Assembly (NCBI GenBank): GCA_963691815.1
Contig: OY829659.1
Location: forward strand, 13,650,184 to 13,714,183
Reading direction: 5' to 3'
Length of the DNA: 64,000 nt
Source: Echiichthys vipera
Lineage: Eukaryota; Chordata; Actinopteri; Perciformes; Trachinidae
The notes under the pieces were generated by a model, which was given only the letters and a program-made list of their open reading frames with translations, had not been told where the DNA came from and did not search any database. The position numbers and the translations under genes were made by a program. Below are positions 48,801-61,126 of the stretch, piece by piece. How positions within the stretch are numbered: position 1 is the first letter of the stretch; each line of letters starts with the position of its first letter.

Positions 48801-49885
48801 CTGTAGAAACAGAAAGAGAGAGAGAGAAATAGAAGATTGAACAGAGAGAGGTATGGAGTCCATTAAGAACTCTTGCAGAGCTGGGAAGATTGAATAATCC
48901 TGGCAAACACTCACTCAGCTTCCCTCCCTTTCCTCTGTACTTTCCAACTGGGTGCCATCCACACGACCTTTGAACTCCGTCTGAGTTACTGTGGCCTGTA
49001 AGTCATGCAAATAAAGAATTACTAACTAGAAAGGCACCCCACCCTATAATCTGTTGGCTGGCAACACCGCAACCTGCGCAGGGTTGAATGGCCCATTCAG
49101 GCTCAGAGCATGAGATCATGAATAAATGGGGTTCTGCTCTTCATTCTTCACAATCAGTAAAAGCAGCGGATGGCTTCAACACAAGACTGTGTACTCAAAA
49201 AGTTACTCTTTCGGGGTTCTGGTGTCCTGGTGTTGTGCCTGGTTTTGTTAATGACCTTATTCCTGGTGCCATTTACATCACACGTAAGGTGGGAGACCTC
49301 TACCGCTAAAATAACACTATGGAAGCTGAGAGTGGCTGTGACAGATAATCATTTATTTGCAATAATTAATTCAAGATTACCAAGAAATTATCTTATCCTA
49401 AGAAATGATACTCAAATTTTTTCATCATGCAGTCATTGCCGGATAGAACGAGGTTCCCCTGAGGAGAACATAGCAAATATTTGAAAGGGTTCACGTACTG
49501 TATGTTCAGGCTGTTCTCATGCAGTTTTCATATAACGATTAAAAGTCATGCCCAGTAATTTCTGTGTTTTCCACACATTTATTGTGTATGTATTCCCCAT
49601 AGTGAAAGCATGTGCTTCGTTTTATGTGTAGGTATAATTATCATGCAGAGGTTTGATGTTATTTTGATCAGGATAAGGGGTTAAAAATGCCATTTTAATG
49701 CCTTCACCATACTGTGCCTAGTTAATAAGTGTTAGCCACGTCTGGCTGTTAGTGACTCTCCCGTATTTCTCCATTAATAGTTGTTACACGAAAAAAAACT
49801 GTCTCAATGGCTTATTTGATGTATGTAAGTGCGGAAAAAGATCATGGGATGATTTTGCGCCGTAATTACATTTTAAGCCAGGGGA
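45830..49885. other. Intergenic stretch without recognisable genes
   Basis: AT-rich DNA. No protein-like frame, RNA gene or recognisable repeat stands out. A short CTATCAAT duplication lies at 48343-48358. Confidence 0.4.
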
Positions 49886-49889
49886 GTGG

Positions 49890-50225
49890 GTTTCAACCAT
49901 AACCCTAACCCTGACTGTACTAAACCAATCATCGGCCTTTTTCCAATCCTTACCAAGTGTTTTTCATGCTTAACCCTTAGCTTCACCCTTTGTTGGCTAA
50001 AGTTGTTGTTTTTTGTGCGTCGTTGCACATCCGGTTTAGCGATTTGTTGTGGTCGACTTCAGGTGCATTACGGCTTTTTCTAACCAAGTGCTTTTTCATG
50101 CCATACCCCAACTGTCACCTTTTGATGGCTAAAATCGGTCACGTAACATTGTTGTTTGTGCTTTATTGCACGCTTTTGGTACAGTCCTGCAGTCTGTTGG
50201 CGTGTCACTATGGGGAGGGGTTTTG
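49890..50225. repeat. Internally duplicated repeat (TAACC-rich, CCAAGTG-type)
   Basis: Two diverged tandem units of about 110 bp: 49951-50045 and 50079-50180. Both contain ACCAAGTG.TTTTTCATGC, a CACCTTTTGATGGCTAAA-like block and TTGTGC.T..TTGCAC. The start has two telomere-like CCCTAA units. This resembles a dispersed fish repeat. Confidence 0.6.
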
Positions 50226-50624
50226 CTACTAAAGCCCATGTATGCACTAAGACAACAGTCTCTGCAAATGGTGGCTTCTGTAAGTTAAATATATTGCTCT
50301 GCCATATTGAGTGAGTCTGATTTCACCATTATTGTACGACAAATACTCAAACAAATCTGGGGTAAAGAGAAAAAGTATCCTGGAACTGCCAGCTGTTGAG
50401 ATCAATTAGTTACTGCTTGGAAATATGTGAAAACATACATGTATTCCTGAAAGTGTATCGTTTTTGTAGCTTTCTTGTAAAGCATTTCCCCAGCATGAAG
50501 ACAAACAGGCCAAAATATTAGCGGGTTTGTCATTGTTGATATTCTTGATGTTTAAACTACAACATGAGGATTCTGTTCTGAAAAATAATGTAAATGCTAC
50601 ATTTGTACCCCCAAAGCAAGTTCA

Positions 50625-50715
50625 GCCAAAAGCAACTGGACTTGGTTATTTGTCTAGGAAGACGTTTCACCTCTCATCCAAGGTGCTTCATCAGTTCATG
50701 TACTCATCTGACCAG
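50625..50715. repeat. Fragment of a teleost repeat (GAAGACGTTTCACCTCTCATCC)
   Basis: AACTGGACTTGGTTATTTGT, GGAAGACGTTTCACCTCTCA and CAAGGTGCTTCATCAGTTC form a stretch I recognise as widely dispersed in fish genomes. Whether it comes from a LINE or a DNA element I cannot say. Confidence 0.55.
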
Positions 50716-51759
50716 GCTGGGACTGGTCCAACTACCTGGTGTGGAGATCCAAGTATTTAACCTTTCACAAGGCCGATGATGTCACTGGAATGGCTTTGGG
50801 GATAACTTTGACCTGGGCAAATGAGAACATTCACAGGCTTATGCCACAAATGTACATTTATAAAGAGTTCATGGAACAATTTATATGCAGTTCATATTTT
50901 ATGTATTGCCTGAGGTACTCCCAGCCCTCCAAAAGCCAACAGATTGATTGACCGACCATAAAGTGAAATGTTTGGGCCCTCACCAGAATATGTGACACCT
51001 GCACATTCTCACAAGGAAACACTCAGGAGCTGTGGGGAAATGAGCATTTCTTAGAAGCACATTGTACTTTTTCATACAAACATACTGTACAGCAATCCAG
51101 AGAACAATTTATTTTTTTAACATTTAAAAACTTGATTAACGTGCTATTTTTAAACAAAGTACAAACAATGTGCATTTGGATACGGTCTAAAAGGGCAATT
51201 AGAAAGGCTTAAATGGAAACAAACTCGTATTCTCTTCAATTCTAGTAATTTCTAACTAATTTACAATGTAGCAGAGGTCAAACTGGCTTGTTATTTTGGC
51301 TCTATAACACAGAATCTGATTGCGTTTCTGAATCCCAACAAGTTATGTGGTAAACAGAATTTTGTTTTTCTTTTTCCCATCTCATCCCTTCTCCCCTCTA
51401 TCTCGCTCTGCTCCCTCCTGCAGTGTGAAGTGTGAGTGACACTAGTGAGGGAGTGCTGTAAAGCAAGGTCAGCACAAATGAGAACCAGGCTCACACTGAC
51501 TCAGCTGGCTCCTTTCTCCTGTCACTTTTTTCTAAGCTTGATGCCAAAGAAAAAAAAGTTAAAAAAACAAAACAATTGAGAGGCCATGAGCCAAAAAGCT
51601 CCTTTGAGTTTTTTTACTCTGGGAATCCTCCTCACGCAAGTGTAAGAGCACAAAAGGGACGCATTCAGAGATAATTGTTTAACTCTTTGAAAACCTGTTG
51701 GATCATGACGATGAATCACAAATCAAGACTATTTCTCAAAAGTTGATATGTGGAGGTTT

Positions 51760-52450
51760 AACATGACAGTATCAACTTGCTCACCACAAGGCATAACTTG
51801 TGCCTCGACCTCACACTGCCTCGACTTGTGTATAGAACACACATTAGCCATTTATTCTTGAAACTCCAGACAATGGCTGACGAAACAGGCATGGACATTG
51901 CCTGAATTTGCCATTTCACACATGAAGCACAAGAGGTGACGTCTGAGTAGTGCTTGGGGTAGTACAGGGTGAGAATTACACTGCTGTCATATAGCTGGCT
52001 TGTAATTTGGTCACAACTAACTGAGCCTCGTGCTGTTCCTTGAATTTCTCTGACGATTGCATTGTTGTCACAGAAGTTTCTGAATCTCGTTGTCTCTGAC
52101 ATTTTCATTTCTGTCTTTGGTGTAAATCACCCTTCTGCTTCACTGCCGATGTTTTCTTTCTTCTAGTTTCCATCCAGTCACATGATAGAAACCTGAAAAA
52201 TGAACTGCTCTGTTCACACATGGGCTCAGTCAGATGCTACACAGAATTTGTACTAGGGAGCTGGCAGGGCAAAGTCCGTTTGATGTCCGATTTAAGTGAT
52301 TCAGCCGTTTGCCTTTTAAACATACAACTCCTCAGAGTAATGTCTAGATAATTTCTGGTTTGCAGTGCATGTGTGAAATGACTATTCACATATCTCCCTA
52401 ACAACCTAGCAATGGAAAACACTGAGAAGCTTTTAACTTTGCCAGCTAAG
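51760..52450 (+). repeat. Third repeat family, copy B (longer copy)
   Basis: The core 52070-52350 shares ACAGAAGTTTCTGAATC, GTCTTTGGTGTAAATCACCC and CTCAGAGTAATGTCTAGATA with the copy at 42830-43030. Flanking sequence such as CATGGACATTGCCTGAATTT and AATGGAAAACACTGAG probably belongs to the same element. The ends are uncertain. Confidence 0.6.
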
Positions 52451-52459
52451 AGATAACAA

Positions 52460-54780
52460 CTGACAAACAGCATGCAACTGGATCTTGGCACCAGAGGTAC
52501 TGCTGAGAGCCTTTGAGTGTTAGTGTGTAGGGATGCATGCGTTCATGGTAATTTCTTGGGGTGGGGGGATACCAGAGTGGGGGAACAGATTCAATGGGGC
52601 CCGCCTGACCTTGGAGCAGAAGTGGCCTTAGCCAACTTCCACAGTTTCTGTTTGTTGCTCTGGGAATCTGTTCAAAGAAATTTCTGAGTGAAGAGGACAC
52701 AATGAATTGATTATTGCATGAAGATACTCTTATCTATCCTTGCCTGGAACTCAAATAAAGTGGAATGTAAAATTGTGGACAATATCTTGATTATGTAAAA
52801 TTCAAACTGATATTACGATATTATTTATTATTAAGCATTTTCCGGTGGGAAAGACTTTTGAACTTTTAACATTGCACTTCAAGTTGGACTCATAAGAAAC
52901 GTATAACAAAAAACGGTAAAAGTCTGTGCAGCAGAGGCTGATATATCCTAAATAAGATCTGCCTGCCTTCTAAATGCCCACCTCTTCCAAGTCCCACAAC
53001 TTCATTTGGTAATTCACTTGTAAGAACTTAACCGATGGCATACCCCTTAATCTATTTGGTCACCAAATATGCGTGTGTGTGACTGTGATGGGGAAATAAG
53101 GAAAAATGATGTGTAAGTGCTGATTTAGTCGGTTTCTATTGAGGTATGTGAATACAAAGTTAATGTGTAAAAACGAGAAAGCCCTGGGCTTCACATGAAA
53201 ACTTGAAAAACTGGAAAATAAATCAATGCACAATTCATGTTTATTTTTTCCTTTTACTTTTTAAAGCGTGTACATTTGTTCATATCAAGTTACAATGCAA
53301 TACTGACCAACAATCCATCTTGGATGGCCGATCAACTAAAGTTCTGGTACTGCAAATAAAAATAGTCTTTAGTTTAAAAAGCAATTGCCAGAAATGTCTT
53401 TTTTCATCAATATTTTATCAGCATGAATTAAATGTAAGCATTGAGAATGAGGTCGTCCAGTCAGGTGCTTTCAGTATTTTTCATGATAGCATTAAACACA
53501 AACAATACACAAGCAGATGCCACATTTGGCACTTACTCCAACAACATTTTTTCAATAATATATCTTGATGAAAACTTTTTCTGTTAAACAGCAGTTCAAA
53601 ATCCCTGCAGGACCTCAAGCTCAGTTAAGAGTTTCAATTAAGATTTTTACTTTCAGAGCTGTTTCTCTCTCTGTTCTGTTTTACCCCTCTCTGTCTCTGT
53701 GCACTGATCTACATTCATACCCACTGTATCAACTGCTGCGGTGCATCAGTATGTACGTCTAATATACAGTGCACAATACTTTACACTTAACAGCTGCATT
53801 TGTGCTTTGTGTTTTAGTAGCTGCACACTAATGTGCATGTACTGATTCATTGTTGAATAAAGTTGAATTGATCAAAGCAGAATGAAAGAGCACCTGGATG
53901 CTAACTACAACGTGGGCCACTCTAATATGATGTTTACAGGCTTGATTCCCAGAGAGTGCAGCTGCAGACCACTGGAAAGAAAAAAAAGAAGCTTGCTTTT
54001 TTGGAATGTTTTTCTAAGAGGGACATTTGAGGAGAATGCGATTAATAAAAGTACATAATTGTGTTTCTCAAAAGCATTCACTTCTTCTCCAAACTCCTGC
54101 CATGACTTTTCTGGCAATTGCAACGACTCAAACACATTCCAAAAGCAGTCAATGAAGGTGATGCTTTCTTACAAATTGAAGGTTACATTGAAATGATGCA
54201 TTCATGCTCCACTGTGAAAGTTCAAACAGTGATACATTTAAATGGATCCAATCTCTCGTATGTCACTGGAAGCCGACTTTTTTTAAAACAACATTTTATA
54301 GTAATATTCTCAGAGGTCTCAGATGACTCAGAAGAAAAATGTAGATGATGATGAAAATGCACTTGGTTTCAAATATTATTTTACCACTTACTACTCATAT
54401 TATCTAAAATATTTAATTTCACAAATATATATTTGAATAGGCAACTATAAAATGTAATTTAATATTAGTTATTTAATAACCATCCGTTCCAACTTTTTCA
54501 GAAAATGATGTGTTCTTTGAGGACTCCTTTGCTCAGAGTAATACAGTGATTGAAAACATACTTTTTCATGGCTTTTAAAGGTTTTGGAGAGCAAATAAAG
54601 AAAGAGTAAAGGTACAGGAAGAAGTGGATGTTCGAGTGAGTAAACTGGCTCCACCCTTTGTCCTGAATAAATCTTTCCAGGTTTCAAGTACCATGATTCT
54701 TATTACTTAAACACCTGATGAGCAGGATGCATGGCACTGTATTTTGTCTTTAAAGTTGATGCACGGATAAACATAAAATG
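52460..54780. other. Intergenic stretch without recognisable genes
   Basis: AT-rich DNA with no supported gene. GTTGAATAAAGTTGAATTGA near 53852 looks like the tail of a repeat, but I cannot assign it. Confidence 0.4.
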
Positions 54781-54789
54781 CTTCATAGT

Positions 54790-54855
<66 letters not shown>

Positions 54856-54858
54856 CAA
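54790..54858. repeat. (AC)n microsatellite
   Basis: About 33 AC units with one GCAC variant near the right end. Confidence 0.97.
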
Positions 54859-55028
54859 TATCATAGTTTACCAACAATTTTATATTTGGCTTCCAGGGGA
54901 TAGACTTCTGCTCCAGACATATTTTTCAAAATTTGATTTGCCAAGTATGTGCCTGTAGGAGCTGGACCTGGGCCAATATCAGCTGGGGAGGTTGTGGTGG
55001 GCCATGTGTGTCCTTGTGTGGTAGCCTT

Positions 55029-55071
55029 TAGTGTGTGTGTGCGTGTGTGCATGCGTGCATGTGTGTGTGAT
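55029..55071. repeat. Imperfect (GT)n/(GC) tract
   Basis: A short alternating purine-pyrimidine tract with GCGTGTGTGCATGCGTGCAT variants. Confidence 0.85.
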
Positions 55072-55079
55072 TATTTGAA

Positions 55080-58000
55080 ATAATGTGGCGTTAGTGAAGG
55101 AGTAGGCTGCAAAAGGAGCCTTGGGACAGCAGGCTGTAAACACAGCTGTGTGTTGAGGTGAACGTGTAAGTGAGGGCAGCAAGCTTTTTTTTCACATGCA
55201 AGAATTTAGTTTAGTTAAGTCCCACTTTAACCCCTTATACGCTACTCTGCTATGAGTAATATTTTGTCAAACATGGTTTTCCCACATCAAAAGTAAAAAA
55301 AAAAAAAACTCAGAAAAGGGGCTGGAAGCACATCTACCCTTTCTCCTTCATTTTTCTGCCCCGTCCAACACTGCTCGTGACTACATTCTTCTACCTTCTA
55401 TTATATCTATCTTTTATTTTTTATATCTATCTTTTATTAGATTCTGTTGTCTGTTAGCTTGTTAACTTGTAACTGTGTTTTCGCTCTGTATTGACAGTCC
55501 ACTCTGAGTGGGAGGTTTCAGGTATCTTTAACATTGTTGTGTTGAAGATGTTCCCCCGTAGAATAGTGTTGCCCATACAACACAGCAATTGATTAATTTC
55601 CGAGTGATGTTCCAACTAAAGATTGCCTGAAAAACGAATCTCAGAACCCAGAGAAGTGCAAAGACATCTCCTCCTTCAAGAGAGGAATGTGAAAACGCCT
55701 CTAGTGACAAACTCTGCTGAGATACAAGTCAGTGCAATTCATGTCATATATTTAACAGGCCATAAACATAAGTAAAACACATCTTTGAGTGGAGAGGGAC
55801 TTTAATATGTTCTTCATCGTGTGAAGTGTGTAATTAATCCTCAGCTGACAAAAAAATGGAAGATTGTTCACTATAAAAATAGTACAATCAACATTCAAAT
55901 ATAGTTTGTATTTCAAATGAGCATTCTGTCATCACCTCTCATTTCTCATGAAGTCTTGTGCCTGTCTCACTGGTACCGCAGGAGCTTCTGTCTCTGGCTC
56001 TTTCTTTTGCACCTTGTCAAAATCCATATCCAGCTCCTTCTGTACATAACAATAACACAAAAATACTGTACGGCTGTGTGTTATGACCAAATGAGGCAGA
56101 AATCCTCAGCAGCTATACAAACATGTCTGTGCTCCACATGAAATAAACATTTTGCAATTATTCAGCTACATCAACATCATATGCCTTTATATGAGCTGGA
56201 AGAAATGAATCTACTGTTGACTGGATCTTGGCTGGATCTCAGGTTTCTCAGATACCTCTTAAGGCTAGACTTTACTGTATCTTATGATAGAAAAATACTT
56301 TTCCCACGGCTTTACCCAAGACATTTGTTAGTAAGGAACAAACATAAGACTGTTTGAAGTTGACATAATTCGAGAGGGGGAATCGGAATTCAGTGTAACA
56401 ATTTATGGAATATAAAAGTCAAGTCAAATGTCATATTGCATGTTGGTATTGCCGTTCTACTAGGTGTCATTCTGTAATGTCATCAAATCCATTTTTATCA
56501 TTGCTATACTTTTTATATATGTGCTTATTTTACTTTGCAAATGTGTCATTTTGTTTTCCAACCCTTCTATTGTGACTTCTTTTTTCCATTTTATGTTCCA
56601 TTTTAAAAATTGGTTTTCATCCGTCTTGGTTTCAAACATCTTGCAACAATGTTGGAAATACTTTGTTATCACTTGGATTCAACCAAACAATAATAAAAAA
56701 AAAAATCTAATATAATGCTTATTTAATAATCTAATTTACTGTATTAGCCTTTAAAGCATGAGGGGCTACTGTTCAGTTTTATCTTCGGGTCAATATCTGC
56801 TGTTCTTTAAAGCCAGATGGTGACCATACTGGATGTATGTGTCCTGGCCTACTGCCCTCATACGGTCTGCTGTGATTCTGCTTAGAGCCAAGTCTCCCCC
56901 TCCCTATAATAGCCCTCTCATAAATGACTGAAGTTACCTCAAGCTCTTCAAATGTACCATTCACAGCTTGGATAACTGGAACACATTTAGTTCTTCCCTC
57001 AATGTCTTGGTTTGAATTCTGAAAAATATGAGGTCTGACTCCAGTTTGTCAAAAGAGATCAGTAGGAATTTATTATTTGCTTTAAATACATGTACAGCTC
57101 GTTTTTCCACCATTGCTGATCAGTCACTGGCAGTCATCTCAAACCGAAGTCCAAATGGAGGTCCTCCAATACAGAAACGTTTTTGAGACAACATGAGTTG
57201 AGAACATGTTGTGCTGGAGTTAGGCTTGTGGCATGTGTAGCTTTCAGCTGAACCAGTGCCAGCTTTGCATGAGGCGAGTTGTAGGGTTGAACAAAGAACA
57301 GTGGTAGAAGCCATCTCTTGAAAACAAAAGGACATCCGATCACTACGTTCATGTTCGTCCCAAAAGAATAAAAGCAGTCCAGATGGATGAATACACATGG
57401 AAGAATGACAAAGTCGCACTTAGAGCCTTCTGCTTCTTGCTATGCTAGCAGCTCGCTAAAACTGGATCCGAACAATGGGAGGAAAGAAAGAAGGTGCAGA
57501 TGATGAGTTAAACACATGGAACCAGAAAACACCTCATCATGTCAGTGACAATCTAGATGAGTGAATCATAGCAATAAAATGTGCAGAACGAAGAGTTAAC
57601 ATGGAAAATAAATACACTGGTTGCTTAATCCTTGTACATTCATCAGAGCTCATGCATTCAGGCGTTTGCTTCCCACTTGTCTGGCTCACTCATTTGTTAC
57701 ATTTCTAAGTTATGCCACTTTCCTATGAGAATCCCAGCCTATACATTGCATGTTATTTCTGTTGTGCTGAGATGAACAACTTCACAGTAAAAATGCATTT
57801 AAGTTAATGACTGACGTAATTGACTTTAGGAAGAACTTTCTGTCAAAGACACAGAGGTGATCAGCTAATTGTGTTGTCCCTGAATAACAAAGGGCATACC
57901 GTATATTGTTGTGCATAACTGCACACTACAGAGTGCTGAACTGCTGGAGAAGCAGGCATTTAGATTGAACACAAGTTTCCAGTTGTTTTGAATTTGGTAT

Positions 58001-58640
58001 GATCTACAAATTGACAAAAAAAAATGCTTAAGGTAACAACACAGCATATTGTGAACTGTGCTTGGTTTCCTAATGTCGACATGTGGCAGCAAGTCTTCTT
58101 TAATATAAATAATGCTAAAAACACAAAAGTCTCGCTCTCACTCACATTAGAACTGTCACAAGAGTCTCTAAAAATCTAGACACATACAGCACATAGCGTA
58201 GCCTGCATACATACAAATATACATATATGTAAATACACAAAAACAATAACCCCTCCATGTGGAATAATGGCATTTCTGGATCTGAAATCATAATTTCATA
58301 TAAAAATATATAAAAATAAAAAGTAAAAATCAAAAGAACTGTCATCTGAATTGCTGAGAAAAACAAGAATCACCATTGCTGTCCCACTGCGCAATGCATT
58401 GCCAGTTCAATGAATCAGTGTCTTTGTGAACACACACAGTTTGTCTGTTCCATGGGATTCATACACATGCCCAGAGGCCATTTTAAAAGCAGCCACTAGA
58501 TGAGTTTAATACTGGAGTGTAAAAAATGTCCATGGACACAAAGAGAGGAACAAGGTCCTTAGCTCTCTGGCCAGCCAGCGAGGTAACATGAAAACTACAC
58601 ATCGATCTATCTACACACTAAGGGATCTCTGACTGCAGGG
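55080..58640. other. Intergenic stretch downstream of dchs1
   Basis: No supported gene. An A run at 55297-55309 and a partly duplicated TATCTATCTTTTATT at 55405-55440 are the only visible structures. A long dchs1 3' UTR could extend into its right end. Confidence 0.4.
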
Positions 58641-59084
58641 CATAGTAAGTGCACATTCCCATGAAGAGGTCAGTTTACCTCTTAACCCTGATCAGTTCAT
58701 GGAGACCTGCGTCGCTGTTAACATGAAAGGTTTGGGCTGGTCCCGTCAACCCTGGCACATGTTCCACCTTTGTGTATTCCTGTAACACTGCAGAGCCATG
58801 GAAGAACTTCAAATAATGCAAATATTCTACCAGGAGAAGGTTAAGTAGGTTTTTGTGGGTGTGTTTATTGTCCAAAATTCATATAGTCGGACACTTGAAA
58901 CAAACGTCACAATCTGGACACTTGTAAATTCTCATGATTAAACCAATGTTTTCTGAGAATTCCAGTACAACCGTCTGCTTTCTTTTGTTCCATGAAAAAG
59001 AACAACCAAAAGAATGCTCTGTAATGCTCTGTTCAGGTTGTCTGTATTCTAAGTTCTTCCTTAAATAGTTTCCTATTTTTTCCA
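58640..59084 (-). other. dchs1: Likely 3' UTR of dchs1
   Basis: This sequence follows the stop codon directly and carries no conserved coding signal. The AATAAA on the minus strand at 58864-58869 may end a short transcript form. A longer 3' UTR reaching below 58.6 kb cannot be excluded. Confidence 0.4.
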
Positions 59085-61126
59085 TCATATTCTCATCTCA
59101 CGATCGGGACTCTGGTCCAGTGAGGGCTCCCTGGTGCTGATCATGGATGTTGAGGGCCCTTGGTTGACTCCAAAGGGAGAAACAGCTGGAGATCGAGCTG
59201 CCAGAGGGGACAGCGAAGGGGAGAAACTTGGAGACATTGCTGCTGATGATATAGATCCCTCATGACTGATAGGGGACCTGCGGAGTGAGGCCAAGTGGGG
59301 GAATGTCCGTCCAATCACCTTGGGGGGAACTGACATGGCCCCTGGGTGGGCCACTGATGTGATGAGTGGTGGGGGGTCAATTCTAGGTTTGGGATCCATT
59401 TTGTGCTTAGGCTGGAAGGGTTGGCGAGGATTCTGGCTCTGCTGGGCAGTTTCATCTTTCAACCTGGCAATCTCTGTAAAGACATTAGCCAGAGGTTGGA
59501 ACTGAGGGCACCAGTTGAGTAGGTAGTCCCAGTTATAGCTTCCCCGGAGCTCCTCATCACTGGCAACGATAGCTGTGAGGGAACCATCGACTGAAGGTTT
59601 ACCATCCTCAGGGAAGGCGTAATCCTTGGGGAGGGAAATGTTAAGGCCGCGGCCTACTCCTAGGTATCCACCTCCATCATCCCTATAGACAGGGAGTTGG
59701 CCAGAGAGCAAGGTCCCACTGAGACTGCCTCCCAGTTTCTTTCCTTTGAACCAGGTGCTGCCCTCTAAAGCTGCAGGCTCACAGGAGATATCAGAGAGTT
59801 GGTCAGCATCCTGCTGAATTCCAGAGTCTGGTCCTCTGGCGGAGATGTGCTCCTGCATGGACGAGGTGATGGAGGCAACGCGGGGGTACTCGTTTATCAT
59901 CCTGATCTCATCATCCTCTGCTGCCTCAGCTGATCCTCTACCACTGGAGTGAGAGGGATCCAGAGAGCCCCCTCTAGTATAGGGTCCACCACCAGCTCCA
60001 CCCTGATCTCCAGCGTAACCTGGCAAGGCCTGGTGGTAGATCCTCTCCCCTCCCAGTCCTGAGTTGGAATCATCCAATTTCTGCAGAGCAGTTCCTGAGG
60101 CTACAGTTCTGTTTCCTGCATCCTGGGCTTTCTTCCTTCTGCGTGACTTGACAAGGAACACCACTACAGCCATGACCACAAGCAATACGATAAAACCAAG
60201 AGACACAGCAATGATGCTAATCAACAGGATGTTGACATCGGAGGCCAGGCCAAAGTTGGAGTTTGTGACATCGATGGAGACCTGGGCTGTTGTGGTGCGC
60301 GATGCATCTAGAGGACTATGAGCTCTCACATCCAGGGTCATCAGCCTGGCATCTCTTTTGGTTCGGCCCGAACCACTGCTGCTACTGCTGCCTGAACCGT
60401 CCAACTTGAGGAAAATGATGCCAGTGGTTTTGTTTACATCAAAGTACTGAGAGCTGGTGGGAAGAGAATAGAGAACAATACCATCCACCCCTCCATCCTC
60501 ATCATTTGCCTGTACCTGACCAATGCTCTGGCCTTTCTTGGCTCCCTCTGGGACTTCAAAGGAGAAATCAGAGGAGGTAAAGAGTGGATCATATTCATCC
60601 TCACCTGTGATGAACACCTGTACGGTTACAGAGGCTGAGTGGTTTCCTGAATCTAATGCCATTGCTACAAAGTTAAAGGAGTTGACCTTCTCAAAGTCAA
60701 AGGGAATTTTGCTTTTGATTTCTCCAGAGTTTTGGTCCACAGTGAAGCTTTCTTTTCCCACCACAGACCGTTCCACAATGTAGTACTTCAGTTGGCCAAA
60801 AACTCCTGTGTCATGATCTATGGCATGTAGAACAGTCACAGCTGTGTTTGCTGGTTGGTTTTCTCTGATACTGACTGTCAGAACTTCTACAGGGAAGAAC
60901 GGATGATTGTCATTTACATCTTTGACCTCAACGATGACTGGAGCAAGTGCAAAGTGACCCTGTCCATCTGTGGCCTGGATGATGACAATATGTGTGGACT
61001 GATGCTCACGGTCCAGTGCTTGCTGAAGTCGCAAGGCTCCAGTCCACTGGTCCATGGTAAACAAATTCACCTCATTACCAGAGCTGATAGTATACTGGAC
61101 CTCAGCATTAGGAGTTGAGTCTGGAT
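59085..61126 (-). CDS. dchs1: dchs1 terminal exon: last cadherin repeats, transmembrane helix, cytoplasmic tail
   Basis: This 2,042-bp exon begins DPDSTPNAEVQYTISSGNE. It holds the remaining cadherin repeats: one closes with DVNDNHPFF, the next with the degenerate GEDEYDPLF. A Ser/Gly stretch and RTKR follow at 60354-60365, then a membrane-proximal domain. The hydrophobic helix ILLISIIAVSLGFIVLLVVM is followed by a stop-transfer cluster KSRRRKK. The tail has acidic, Gly-rich and Ser/Pro-rich segments and ends SPDREMRI with TGA at 59087-59085. A TTTATT at 58864-58869 (minus-strand AATAAA) is a candidate polyadenylation signal about 215 bp past the stop. Confidence 0.93.

Noticed and set aside
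49893..49914. CCCTAACCCTG telomere-like sequence
   Set aside because: Only about two units, inside a larger repeat; too short to be an interstitial telomere array.
60064..60783. Plus-strand open frames opposite the dchs1 terminal exon
   Set aside because: They are antisense shadows of a conserved cadherin coding exon.
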